From assembly GCF_019175385.1 (NCBI RefSeq), contig NC_083345.1, positions 11,013,205 through 11,077,204 on the forward strand: a stretch of 64,000 bases of DNA, read 5' to 3'. Source of the stretch: Lycium barbarum (taxonomy: Eukaryota > Streptophyta > Magnoliopsida > Solanales > Solanaceae). Shown in pieces: positions 1-10,700 of this stretch (position 1 is the first letter of the stretch; each line of letters starts with the position of its first letter). The notes beneath the pieces were generated by a model. It made no database searches. It was not told the DNA's origin and saw nothing but the letters and a program-made list of their open reading frames with translations. The position numbers were made by a program, and so were the translations under genes.

Positions 1-1958
1 TGCTAAGGGCAAAAATTGTTAGGCAAAACGTGCAATTTCTTCTAGTTCCTCGGAATTATAGGAGTCAGTTCAGACACTAGAGTTATCTTTGTACTCTTGT
101 TGTTCAAATTTATGTGAAGGTGTTTGACGTAGAAATAGTGTTCACTGATCACTTGTCCACCATATCTGTGAAAAATAGTCACTACAGAGTTTCAAATCTA
201 AGTGAATATTTTCCAATTACTGGGTTGAAAAGTGTCTGTTTTTAAATTTTATTTGTCATTGACTGAGCATGGAGTTTACGAGAAAATGAAATATTTTTGA
301 ATAATAGTTTTAAATCTGGATAAAATTTGTGGGGCTATAGACATATATTATTAAGGATACTATGTTATATTAAACTGTTTTTATAGTAATATGCGATTTT
401 TTTAATAGACTATAAAGAAACAACATCATATAAAATGAAATAGAGGGAGTACAACTTTGTAAAAATAACCTCACTAACCAAAAAAGAGTAGGACACTGCA
501 TAGTGTGTTTGACATTATTTTAAATTTTGAAGCTCAAATGGTCATTTGATCAATAATGTTCATGTTGTTAATCACTCAAGTTTACCAAGTCATGACAATA
601 TTAAATCCCCACACCATTTTAACAATTTCTTAAGCATGTTACATGCTGTAATACGTTTGATATATCATCAAACACAGTATGTGAGAAGGACAAGAATCAT
701 GCACAAAGGATTGCATTATTTATCAAGAATATTGCTTCAAAGGGTATCTTCAAATTCTTTTCCTATTCTGGAGTTGGAACCCTCAAATGCACCGGCTTGT
801 AGGTGTCACACCACGATAATTGAATGTTTTAAAAAAGCATTATTTAAACTTATATCAAATTATGTTGAAGAAAGTTGTCTGGAGAATACCTACAATCTTT
901 TGATATCCAACTTAGTGAAAATGGGAGATGGTGAAAGTAAACTATCCATAAATCAACAAGTTGGGACTAGGTAAAGTCATTATTCACATACACTTACAAT
1001 AGAATAACATGAAAAATGGCTTTTTGGGTATCTCAAACCTAAAGGTAATAAGGTCGTCGAATGTCTTTGAAAATCACATTGGAGCTCCAATTTCTGAATG
1101 GGTTCTTAAATTAGTATTCAGATCTTAACATTTTTGTACACTATCAAATTTATATACTCCTAATATATAGATGTATAAACTTAGCATTTTCTTTCTTCTT
1201 TCGTTTACTTGACAGTAGGAGACTTGACTTAGTCACGATTCAAATGTACCCTTCTCGAAAGCTTTTTCTCTCAATTTTTTTTTTCTTAGGTTGAATTGAA
1301 AATAAAAAATTTATCCAAGGAAACTTAAACAAGGTCCAGTCCATTTTAACAAAACACCTAAAGAAACAAATCTGTATACTATGTCGGTATATAGTCATAT
1401 CATGTTAGCATTTTTGTTGCTAAAAACCTAAAGAAGTTACTAAGGAAACCTATATGAGAATTTATTCATTTGTTGGTTAAACTATCATGTCGTGGAACTA
1501 ATGTTAAGTTGCTTTACCCTTCTGGTCCGTATCGATAAACCGGAGAAAATTCTATACTTTGATTTGTAGAAGAACTAAAGTGACTATGAAGATTGTTGGA
1601 ACTCCTACATTCTTTTTATTAAAGCCATGGACCTTCTCTTTCTTTTTTCTAATTTTCTTCCATCACATTGGGGATAGGGGTGAATATACCTTGCCTTAAG
1701 CATCGTTATGGGACACCGCTTCTTTGATATATACATAATAAGCAGAATGAAAAAATTGGATATAACTATAAAGAATGACATCGTTTGTTATTATATTGAT
1801 TTATTTATTTGTTCACTACTTCAAATGTTTGCACCGCCTATATTTGCGTAACGTAATTATTTAGGGATCGGGAAGGGTAAGAGAAAGGGGATGAGGAAAT
1901 TGAACTCACATGGGCAGACTTCTTGTGTGATAGACTCCCAATGATATCGCTAGACTAT
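1..1958. other. AT-rich intergenic DNA, no recognised gene
   Basis: No family-recognisable coding region is visible. A half-Stowaway-like end (GAGGGAGTA, near 443-451) is present without a convincing partner. The only long open frame is the 142-codon one listed separately at 546-974. Confidence 0.5.
546..974 (+). CDS. unrecognised 142-codon open reading frame
   Basis: This frame encodes 142 aa that I cannot place in any family. The start shown by the frame is a non-AUG codon (TTG-like context near 546), so the first methionine lies further in. There is no signal peptide, membrane segment or clear repeat. The composition is mixed, with several Cys and His residues (a PACRCHTT stretch near the middle), but no spacing that matches a known zinc-binding motif. 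It stands alone in AT-rich DNA with no visible splice partners. An open frame of this length can occur by chance or be a decayed transposon piece. I list it only because it is the longest frame in the first 7 kb. Confidence 0.12.
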   Translation: MINNVHVVNHSSLPSHDNIKSPHHFNNFLSMLHAVIRLIYHQTQYVRRTRIMHKGLHYLSRILLQRVSSNSFPILELEPSNAPACRCHTTIIECFKKALFKLISNYVEESCLENTYNLLISNLVKMGDGESKLSINQQVGTR

Positions 1959-2212
1959 GAGCCTGTTTGGATGGGCTTAAAATAAGCAGCTTATAAGCCA
2001 AAAAAAAATAAGTTGGGGTAGGCTAACTTATTTTTTTTTGGCTTATAAGCTGTTTTCAACTTATAAGCTGTTTTAGATAAGCTAAATCAAACGGGCTCAA
2101 TTATTTTTCTAGGCTTATTTTATGCACAAAATGACTTTAAGCTGGTCAGGCAAACACTCAAAAAAACTGAAAACAGCTTATAAGCAACTTATAAGTCAAT
2201 CCAAACAGGCTC
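1959..2212. mobile_element. Tourist-like foldback MITE, copy 1
   Basis: The ends are inverted: GAGCCTGTTTGGATGGGCTTA on the left and CAATCCAAACAGGCTC on the right. The body is made of repeated AGCTTATAAGC motifs that fold back on each other. TAT flanks both sides (1956-1958 and 2213-2215), consistent with a 3-bp target duplication as made by PIF/Harbinger (Tourist-type) elements. Related copies lie at 3970-4210 and 27824-29101. It has no coding capacity. Confidence 0.7.
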
Positions 2213-2654
2213 TATAAGTCTTGGCGATAAAAACTATGGAAATCTTATTGATTCATAAGCCCATAGGGTGAGATGAAGTCTCAGCTTACATTGAAAGCCT
2301 ACTTCAATGGAATCAAAAACTTATCAATGTTAAAAAGTCATTGAGGATAAAAAGTTCCCAGGTCATTTAATTCCCTCCCGATAAATATGTTGATTGTTGA
2401 ATATGAACATTTCTATACTCTCCCATGACCTATCAATTCCAGAATTTCATTGACAATTTATATGGAGAACCATATTCTAAGATGACATGGTATACATTCC
2501 CCTTCACAACATTTCAAACCAACACTAATGGGTGCAGCCTTTTCAAATTAAATGCGTTAGTTCGATTACCCAAAAAAGTTAAGACATGATAGTTAATTCA
2601 CTGCGCTCAATAAGTACCACAAACAGATTTGTATTTTCTTACCAAAGTCGACAT

Positions 2655-2822
2655 AAGTGGTGGAGCACAAAGACGGGTTCGGCCGAACCCACAAGCTTTT
2701 ATTCAAATCTTATATTTGTCTTAAGAAATTTACGTAATATGTATAAATTAGTAATTTAAAATCCAGTAACTTAAAGGGTTTGAATTCGGAACCCACAAAC
2801 CTCAATTTCTAGCTCCGCCTCG
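2655..2822. mobile_element. short DNA-transposon remnant
   Basis: The segment starts with GTGGTGGAGCAC and ends with AGCTCCGCCTCGAAC, which are imperfect inverted ends of the GGCGGAGC type. Inside is the pair CCGAACCCACAAGC and GGAACCCACAAACC. It resembles the internally deleted elements at 2865, 36230 and 39477, but I see no clear target duplication. Confidence 0.35.
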
Positions 2823-3136
2823 AACATTGTCCTTGCTATAAACTACAGACAACTCTTGTGAGTAGAGGCAGATCCAGGATTTTAAGGTTTCGGGTGCCAC
2901 ACTATTTAGACTTCGACTTGATCTATTTTGAGCTTCTGCTCGGATTGTTCGTTTTTTGGTTCGGGTTATTCGATTTTTCGGTTCGAGTTACTCAATTTTT
3001 GGGTATACATAGACGAATTGATTACCACACGTGATTTGACTTGACTTTTTCTTAACTTCGGTTCGGATCATTCATCTTTTCAATTTATATGGACAAGTCG
3101 ACTAAACGAAATAATTTAATTTTGAACAAAGCGTAA

Positions 3137-3866
3137 AACTTCAATAGTATTACATTCTATATCAAAAATATAGTATTCATTTATAATTGTCCTTGACAAA
3201 TTTTCATATTCTGGAGCTATCTTCTGACTCAAGAATAGATAATTAAAACTAGAATTAGAATTCATTGATGCATTTTTACATAATCAAAACAAAAACTTAG
3301 TAAATACTTTGAACTATAAAACAAAATCAAGAATTAATTAAATTTACAAAGTCAATAGTAGCTCATTGAAAGAAAAAATTGTCAGCAGCAAACAAAGCAA
3401 ACAAATAAAAAGAAAGAAATGAATAAACAAGGAAAAGAAAGAAAAGAAGAAAAGAGGAGAGTAAAATATCCTGTAAATTTTAAATGTAGACAGAGTAGAT
3501 TTTGAAAAACTTCAATAGTATTACGTTCTATATCAAAAATATATTATTCATTTATAATTGTCCTTGACGAATTTTCATATTCTAGAGCTATTTTCTGACT
3601 CAAGAATAGATAATTAAAACTAGAATTAGAATTCATTGATGCATTTTTACATAATCAAAACAAAAACTTAGTAAACACTTTGAACTATAAAACAAAATCA
3701 AGAATTAATTAAATTTACAAAGTCAATAGTAGCTCATTGGAGAAAAAAAATTGTCAGCAGCAAACAAATAAAAAGAAAGAAATGAATAAACAAGGAAAAG
3801 AAAGAAAAGAAGAAAGTAAAATATCCTGTAAATTTTAAATGTAGACAGAGTAGATTTTGAAAAATA
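3137..3866. repeat. 371-bp tandem direct duplication
   Basis: The phrase CTTCAATAGTATTAC begins at 3139 and again at 3510. About 360 bp after it are nearly identical in both copies, through AGAGTAGATTTTGAAAAA. The second copy has lost a few short runs, for example one AACAAAGCA unit and an AAAGAGGAG stretch. The whole duplication lies inside the Mutator-like element 2865-4307. Confidence 0.85.
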
Positions 3867-3969
3867 CAGTATGTGAGGATCGATCCCATGTGCTGGATGC
3901 AGAAAACTCAGACTTTGCCACTGCCACCGGACAACTACTTGCTAATCAGAGTGCCAATTTATGTATTTA

Positions 3970-4210
3970 GAGCCCATTTGGATTGGCTTATAAGTTGCCT
4001 ATAAGCTGTTTTCAACTTTTTTGAGTGTTTGGCTGGCTAGCTTAAAGCCATTTTGTGCTTAAAATAAGCCCAAAATAATTAATTGGGCTCGTTTGGCTTA
4101 GCTTATCTAAAACAGCTTATAAGCCAAAAAAAATAAGTTAGACTACCCCAATTTTTTTATTTTTTTTTTGGCTTATAAGCTGCTTTTCTTAAGCCCATCC
4201 AAACAGGATC
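3970..4210. mobile_element. Tourist-like foldback MITE, copy 2
   Basis: It begins GAGCCCATTTGGATTGGC and ends GCCCATCCAAACAGGATC. The 3-bp duplication TTA is perfect (3967-3969 and 4211-4213). The internal AGCTTATAAGC repeats match copy 1 at 1959-2212 in inverted order. It is nested in the larger Mutator-like element 2865-4307. Confidence 0.75.
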
Positions 4211-4421
4211 TTAGTCACTTTCCTATATTCACACACATATGGAATTTCGATCCAGGTGGGCAGGTGGCATGGCACTCCCTCCACCCTTAGTAGATCCGCT
4301 TCTGCAGTTGTAAGTATGATGACAGGTTCGAGCGTCTGTCGTTTGTGCATGATTTAAAATTGAAATTCTTCATCTATAATGTACTTTTAGGTGACAATTT
4401 CATTTTTTACATTCCAAACTT

Positions 4422-4849
4422 AGGCTCCGTTTGGACATGATTTGAGATTAGGTTGATTTGAAATTAGGTTGATTTGAAATTGAAGTTTTGTTTCTCAAGT
4501 TGTACTATTTTTTTTCATAAACATGAAAACACCATAAGTTGTGAACTATCAAAACTTCTCCAATTCTAATACAATCTTATCAAATGAGCAAACAATAGTT
4601 CATAACAAAATTAATACGCCATTTGAAGTCAATTCTAACAAATACATCTATTTATCGAACTTTAGTTCAATAAGAAGAAAAATTGAACATGAATTGTAGT
4701 GTAACTACCCTTTAATGTATTCTTCCCACATGGTACGAACAATCTCTTCACACTCCATTTTGGATTAGATGACCGAGAAGACGAAGGTATGCATTGCTTA
4801 CTTTGAGTCAAGTTTTACATTTAAAAAAAAATAAAAAATCATGATTTGG
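4422..4849. repeat. left half of a foldback repeat split by the solo-LTR-like element
   Basis: It begins GGCTCCGTTTGGACATGATTTGAGATT. Similar wording in inverted order, for example AAATCATGATTCCAAATCAC, appears at about 7394-7545, beyond the 2.5-kb element at 4850-7388. Removing that element and one TTTGG copy joins ATCATGATTTGG to AATCCCAAATCC. The outer ends of this host repeat are not well defined. Confidence 0.4.
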
Positions 4850-7388
4850 TGTCACGCCCCGAACCTAGGCCTGGAAGTAACACGGCACCCGGTGCTTGAC
4901 TACATGTGACCGACCGAACCAACTGACTGACTGAATCAACATGTGGTATCATAACATACTGAATGCGAAAAATAAACTAACACATGCTGATATACTGAAA
5001 GTCTGAATGATACATAATCGAAGGGCGGAAACACTAATATAAGTCTGAAGCATAACTGTAGCCAACATATCTTAACATGAAAAGCCTGCGACTCTGTCTA
5101 ACTGTTACTCTAGTCTATGAAGCCTCTAATGAAGTACTGAAAACACTGACTGTCTATAAATACTGGCAGACTGTAAAGTAATAATAATGCCCCGAAAGAA
5201 CTGGGGCTCACCACCTAGCTAGTACGATAATCCTAGCACTCTGAATCGTCAACCTGTAAACCATTACCCGCATCGTGAGATGCAGGCCCTGGGCGAAAAG
5301 GACGTCAGTACATTTTAATTGCACTGGTATGTAAAGCAACTGAATGAAAGAATTATAAGTAGGGTGCTCGGGGAAAGGGCAGCCCAAATCAATAAACATG
5401 TAATAAGTGCTAAAACTGAACATAAGTACTCCCTGTTCTGAATGAGAAACCACTTGTTTATCTGAGTAAATAATCTGCGGCCTCAGGCCCAATATATATG
5501 TGCATAAGTTGCGGCCTCTGGCTCAAGTATACGTATACATAATTGTAGCCTCAGGCCTAAAGATGCATAAACTGCGGCCTCAGGCCCAAATATAGGCGTT
5601 CAACATTCAGAGATTTAAAATCAGGAACTGAAAATCATACTGCAATACATGATGCTGAAATACTGAATCTTACTGAGTTACATGATACTGGAATACTGAA
5701 TCATACTGAGCTACATGATACTGGAATACTGAATCATACTGAGTTACATGATGTTGAACTACTGAATAGAACTAGACTGAGACATGTATTCGTGAATTGA
5801 TTATGAGAACTGATGCTTTAATTGTTTATAACATATTGAGTATTTTAGATTGAGACTCGTAGGCATGAAACACAAGTCCATATTGATTACGTACTGAGTT
5901 CACAACATTCAGAATGAAAGTCATGAATGAATTACGAAACTAGAGAATAGAAGTTTTGCAACTATTCAAGAAACTAAGTTTAACTATATTTCTGAGGCAA
6001 TTCGTAACGTTGTAAAAAGAAACGTAGCGTAGGGAGAATCATTAACATTCCCACACGTAGAGAGTTAGTCTCATATATCTTAACTTCTTGCTTTTGAATG
6101 TAGTACAATGTTCGTCAACCCTTTCAACCTTAATCTATAACAATACAAGTCAAAGGGATTCAATATTAGCAAGTATACTCATGCTTTGGTTATCTACGCA
6201 TTTTATCAAACACTTGGTGGGCATAAAGCTCCACAACCTTCATTAATGGTGTTTCTTCATCCAATTACCCAACCTCTTGCTTCTAGGTGATTCTACAACC
6301 TCAAATACACATAATTAATATCATTCTTCATCACCCATATGATTGCAACAATCCTAAATCAACAATCCAAACCATACAATAGTTCATAGGCTTCTTGCTA
6401 ACTAACCCATTAACTTATCTCTCAAGAACTTAGAGTCCATAATCACCAATTCAAAGCTATAATCGATTGGAATAGGAAAGTCTTAGATACCTCAATCTCT
6501 TCAAAGATTTTGGAGAAGAATCCCAAAAATATGAACTCGAATCCTTGAGAAGGGATTTCTTGAGAACCTTAGGATTGTGGAGTAGATCTTCTTAATAATC
6601 CGTATATGGGTCTCTCTATTAATATGATGGAAAATATACTTGGGGCTTGAGGAAGAACTCACCTTAGAAGGATTGGGGACGTTCTAGAGTCTTTTCTCCT
6701 CAAAAAATGGGCCAAAAACGAAGTGGAATGAATTATTTTCGAAAATTTCACGATATGTACTTTTATAGCCGAGACGACCTGCGACACAACCTGCGAGACA
6801 CAGGTGTGACCTGCTGGACGCAGTCCGAACATATATGGTGATAGCAAGACGTGATTTTTGGTGCTCAACTTGTGAAACGCTGGTTGCGCCACAGACAGAA
6901 CCTGTGAAACGCAGTCAACGCCACATCCTATCGCTGGTTAGTAAAACGGTCATAATTTTTTATTCACATGTCCGTTTGAGCTGCATAATATACCGTTGGA
7001 AAGGTATTTCACAGATCTACAACTTTAATGTTTTACGTTTTCTCAAGTAATCAACAGATTTTCACTAAATTGGGATGGAACATAGAACTTCCATAAACTT
7101 AGCCGATTCTATCGAATCTTTAGCACCTTACTATTAGACATCTTGCGATGATCATATCTCCTTGCTCCGATCTCCGATTGGCCTGATCCTTATATGATTG
7201 GAAAGATATTTCTACGTACTACAACTATCATCTAGAGACATATTTCAAATTCCCAACTAATCAAGGGGTCATGGGTGCCCGAAGTAGGCCTGTCAACTAT
7301 TTTTGCAAAACGATCAAACCTTATAAAATTTCCGTTAAAACTCTAACGATACGAGTCTAACCTTGGTTCTAGGATATGCGGTGTAACA
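4850..7388. mobile_element. solo-LTR-like element (2.5 kb) with TTTGG target duplication
   Basis: The segment begins TGTCACGCCCCGAACC and ends GCGGTGTAACA, so it has the TG...CA termini of an LTR. It is flanked by a perfect 5-bp duplication TTTGG (4845-4849 and 7389-7393). There is no second copy, primer site or polyprotein frame, so a single LTR left by recombination is the simplest reading. The body holds a 33-bp minisatellite (5647-5766) and short repeats around GCGGCCTCAGGCCC (about 5475-5596). The length is within the range of large plant gypsy LTRs. The alternative is a non-LTR or foldback element, since the terminal 10 bases are also partly inverted. Confidence 0.6.
5647..5766. repeat. 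33-bp minisatellite
   Basis: A unit starting ACATGAT and containing ACTGAATCATACTGAG repeats about 3.5 times with a 33-bp period (starts 5647, 5680, 5713, 5746), with a few substitutions per copy. It lies inside the solo-LTR-like element. Confidence 0.75.
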
Positions 7389-7611
7389 TTTGGAATCCCA
7401 AATCCTAATTTTTGGAGAATTTGGGATTTGAAATCATGATATGAAGTACGTTGAAGTTGAATTTTAGTGCAAACTTCATAAACAAACGCTGATTTGAAAT
7501 CAAAATATGAAATCATGATTCCAAATCACACGACCTTACTTAAATTGTGTCGTAACATGTGTTTATACGTCGATCTTTTTAACTATTTTTTCCAACCGAA
7601 AGCTTCATCTA

Positions 7612-7642
7612 CTAATTCTTTAGGGACATTATATGTCCAAAG
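7612..7642 (-). pseudogene. C-terminal end of a disrupted RNase H-type frame
   Basis: This short piece is the continuation of the reverse-strand frame at 12434-12757. Removing the LTR element 7643-12433 and one CAAAG copy joins the two in frame. The combined frame ends GHIMSLKN and then TAG at 7612-7614. It shows that the LTR element landed inside an existing RNase H-like frame, eight codons before its stop. Confidence 0.6.
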
Positions 7643-8401
7643 TGTATACGGTAAAAACCGGTTATGAGGCAAACCCGTGGAACGAGGAACTGGCGGAAGG
7701 AAGGAATGAGAATGTGCCGGATACTATTCGCCCTTGACCGGGGTAACGCTTGGACCGAAGCTAAGCGAGGGACACCGACTGATCTGCCTTCTTCTAAGCG
7801 AGGGACACCGACTGATCTGCCTTCTTCATCATTGAAACGGCCAAGTCCGGTGACCCGAGCATTCGTGACCGTTGGTCCGTATAGCTGTTGGCCTGCATAG
7901 TCGTTGGTCCGTGTGGCCGTTGCATAGCGTCCTGTCATGGTCAACTACCCACCATGCGTGTGTCAGACGGCGCCGTCAGTCTAATCCCACCAAATCTGTT
8001 CAGAGCTGTCCTTATTACTATTATTTTATTAATTCACATTATATGAAACCCATGGAGGTCACGCTATAAATAGAGCACATCCCCCTCCTTTGTAAGGGTT
8101 GACTCCTTTACTTTCCAAGAACATTTATAATAAGAGGGCTCATATATAAGATCTCTTTCTCTCAATATCTGATCCGGCCAAGGCCATTTGTCTCCATTTA
8201 TATTGTATTTCTTCCATCAAGTGTTCAACATAGCTTCAAAACGTTCATGTCCATAGCAAATTAAGCAAACTACCGTTATTAGCCGTTTTATTACCAAATA
8301 CTCACACACTTATTTTCCGCTATCAAATATACATCAAGATCCAAGCACATATCCTATACCCGCGTACAAATTTAATTGATTATCCGAATTCGGGGTAAAC
8401 A
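7643..8401 (+). repeat. 5' LTR
   Basis: It begins TGTATACGG and ends GGGGTAAACA, and is 759 bp long. A TATA box (TATAAATAG, 8065-8073) marks a likely transcription start. Compared with the 3' LTR it carries an extra 33-bp direct duplication (AAGCGAGGGACACCGACTG, about 7762-7827) and lacks about 17 bp around 7924. Confidence 0.93.
8065..8073 (+). promoter_or_regulatory. TATA box in the 5' LTR
   Basis: TATAAATAG matches the plant TATA consensus and is conserved in the 3' LTR at 12097-12105. The sequence after it (CCCCCTCCTTTGTAAGG) would be the start of the R region. Confidence 0.6.
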
Positions 8402-8404
8402 GTT

Positions 8405-8422
8405 TGGCGCCCACCGTGGGGC
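8405..8422 (+). other. primer-binding site
   Basis: TGGCGCCCACCGTGGGGC begins three bases after the LTR end. It starts with TGG, as expected for pairing with a tRNA CCA end, and from memory is close to the site complementary to plant tRNA-Lys, with one apparent mismatch. Confidence 0.65.
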
Positions 8423-8510
8423 TAGGATAATAGTGGTCTTTGATCTTGATCTCTATCTTACCCATCAAAATCAGAAACATCTACTGTTCGTCTCTGAAAA
8501 AACGGACCAA

Positions 8511-9749
8511 ATGGCTAACAGTGGGCAATCTGGTCACGTCAACAACAACGGGATCGTGGCCGAAAATGAAGGCAGCGGGCCACGAGGATTGCCAAGCCCC
8601 ACTGACCCTTTAAATACTAACAATTCCATTACTTTGTCCGGGACACAAGTCCGGAAAGAACCGGATACCCCGAATGATAATATTGACTTGCGTTTAATTT
8701 TTGAAATGTTGTAGGAACAGAGAGCGGCGATTGCCAAACAGGGAATCGCAATAGCCCAGTTGCAAAACGGAAGAGATAAAACGACCCCGGAAAAGGCGAA
8801 AGGTGTTTCTGAACCCAGAAGAGATGATGCACGGATGGTTGAAAGCAATGGCTCCGGAGCTGGTTCATCCACCGAGGTTCTGAGAATGCTCGAAACATTG
8901 GCGAAGCGGGTGGACTCGACCGAAAAAAGGGTGGAGACATACAACTCTCAGGTGGATCAAATCCCGGGGGCTCCGCCTATTTTAAAAGGGCTGGATTCAA
9001 AGAGGTACATCCAAAGGCCTTTTCCTCCGAGTGCGGCTCCGAAATTGATCCTGAAAAGGTTCAAAATGCCGGATATCCAAAAATATGACGGTACAACGGA
9101 CCCTTACGAACACGTGACCTCATACGCCTGTGCTATAAAAGGCAATGATATGGAAGAGGATGAAATCGAATCTGTGTTGCTGAAAAAGTTCGGGGAAACT
9201 CTGTCAAAAGGAGCATTGACTTGGTACGATCATCTGCCTGAGCATTCAATCACGTCTTTCGAAATTCTCGTCGATGCCTTCATAAAAGCACACGCCGGAG
9301 CCAAAAAGGTGCAAGCTCGAAAGACGGATATTTTCCGTATAGCCCAAAGAGACGAGGAGTTATTGCGTGAATTTGTCAACCGGTTCCAAAGGGAGCGAAT
9401 GGAGCTCCCCCTGGTTCCGGAGGAATGGGCCGCACAAGCTTTCACAAAGGGGCTCAATGTTCGGAGCTCGACGGCTTCGTTCAAATTAAAGGAAAGCTTG
9501 CTGGAATACGAGGCTGTGACCTGGGCGGATGTCCATAACCGATACGAGTCAAAAATTCGGATAGAGGATGACCAACTCGAGCTTCCCCCGGGGCCCATAA
9601 AAATGAACAAAAGTTCGGAGAGATCACGAAAGAATTACGAACCGGAGGCCGAACCATCGAGGGAAAGGTATCGGCCATACTCTCGAAAACCAAGCTTCAG
9701 GTCGGAAAAATCAAGGGATGGCCCGAGTCATTTCTCCGCGCGGGGGTGA
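8511..9749 (+). pseudogene. gag: retrotransposon gag, one internal stop
   Basis: Reading from ATG at 8511 (MANSGQSG), the frame meets a TAG at 8712-8714 and then continues open in the same frame to 9749, about 412 codons in all. The N-terminal part is polar. The central part has the plant Retrotrans_gag pattern, including a PDIQKYDGTTDPYEHV stretch, ALTWYDHLP, and a LREFVNRFQRER segment. The C-terminus is very basic and Ser/Arg-rich, fitting RNA binding; no CCHC knuckle is visible. The single in-frame amber codon may be a mutation or a site read through; mutation is more likely. Gag would form the virus-like particle that packages element RNA. The start at 8511 follows the primer-binding site by about 90 bases and is preferred to the upstream non-AUG frame start. 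Confidence 0.85.
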
Positions 9750-10118
9750 TAAACGGGCCGAGTCCCCGGTTCAGGTATACCACCGAGGAGTCAAACGAGG
9801 AGGCCACGACTGTGAAACTCGATCTCACGGATGAACTTCGTGAAAACGCGTTGGTTCGTATTGCAGCCCAGAAGCAAGAATGGAAAGGTACTACAATCGG
9901 AGAGCCAATTTTTGACATTTCTAAGTTGGGGACTTGGTGCTTCGGAAAGTTACCTTGAGCACCAAGAATCCCAACGGAGGAAAACTGGGTCCGAACTGGG
10001 AAAGACCGTACAAGATAACCGAGGTAACGGGCAAAGGATCGTATCAGCTGGAATCCGTGGACGGGCAGCGATTGTGCAACAACTGGAATGTGGCTCATTT
10101 GAAGGGATGTTACTGCTA
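9750..10118 (+). pseudogene. pol: remnant of the integrase C-terminus (pol)
   Basis: Directly after gag, the frame from 9746 reads DELRENALVRIAAQKQ. After a frameshift near 9934-9958 the frame reads VLRKVTLSTKN, then GPNWERPYKI and NNWNVAHLKGCYC up to the stop at about 10117. These are the last segments of gypsy polyproteins of this type: the integrase C-terminal region that follows the catalytic core. Protease, reverse transcriptase, RNase H and the integrase core are all absent, so an internal deletion of about 3-4 kb (inferred from usual pol size) joined gag to the integrase tail. It cannot encode a working enzyme. Confidence 0.8.
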
Positions 10119-10346
10119 AGGGTTTTGTCCCAAAATGGGTTTTTCGACAAGGTTTTTAATGAGGCAACAAGTACAACGTGTTACTTAACAAAGATAAGGA
10201 CAGACGCCCGGGAACTCGGGGTCACGGCCTACGAGTAGGGGCTTGATAGCGCTCTCCTGATCTTGCAGCTCGGATAAGCACTAGGAGACTTATACCCACA
10301 TCGAGGTTTACCCCGGTTAATGGAAAACGGAGGAGCTCAACAAATT

Positions 10347-10700
10347 AAGACCGGACCTTCTGCATTAGGTCTCAGTGTAAGGACCAAACGATCAAAATGA
10401 ATCGTGTCCCCCCAATATTTGCTATGGCAAAATCAAGACCGGACCTTCTGCATTAGGTCTCGGTGTAAGGACCAAACGATCAAAATGAATCGTGTCCCCC
10501 CAATATTTGCTATGGCAAAATCAAGACCGGACCTTCTGCATTAGGTCTCGGTGTAAGGACCAAACGATCAAAATGAATCGTGTCCCCCCAATATTTGCTA
10601 CGGCAAAACCAAAACCGGACCTTCTGCATTCGGTGTCGATGAAAAGACCAAACGATCAGAATGAATCGTGTCCAAACAGTATTAGCTACGGCAAAAGCAG
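10347..10700 (+). repeat. four 88-bp tandem repeats in the retrotransposon 3' region
   Basis: The phrase CCGGACCTTCTGCATT begins at 10351, 10439, 10527 and 10615, exactly 88 bp apart. The first three units are almost identical; the fourth is diverged. Each unit carries ACCAAACGATCA and AATCGTGTCC. They lie between the pol remnant and the 3' LTR. Confidence 0.92.

Larger units (their letters stand above)
2865..4307. mobile_element. non-autonomous Mutator-like element containing a Tourist MITE
   Basis: The left flank TTGTGAGTA (2856-2864) and right flank TTGTAAGTA (4308-4316) form a 9-bp target duplication with one mismatch. The ends are imperfect inverted repeats: GAGGCAGATC on the left and, read inwards, GAAGCGGATC on the right. 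The element has no transposase frame. It contains a 371-bp direct duplication (3137-3866) and a Tourist-like MITE (3970-4210), so the MITE arrived later. The 9-bp duplication assigns it to the Mutator superfamily; the family name is not known. Confidence 0.6.

Noticed and set aside
5208..5492. 94-codon reverse-strand frame
   Set aside because: It lies wholly inside the solo-LTR-like element and has no recognisable domain.
7612..7944. 110-codon reverse-strand frame
   Set aside because: Most of it is LTR sequence. Only the last eight codons belong to a real, older frame (RNase H-type).
8534..8944. Two overlapping reverse-strand frames of 103 and 136 codons
   Set aside because: They are shadows of the gag frame on the other strand.
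9831..10238. 135-codon forward frame
   Set aside because: It overlaps the integrase remnant in another frame; the recognisable residues lie in the 9746 and 9934 frames.
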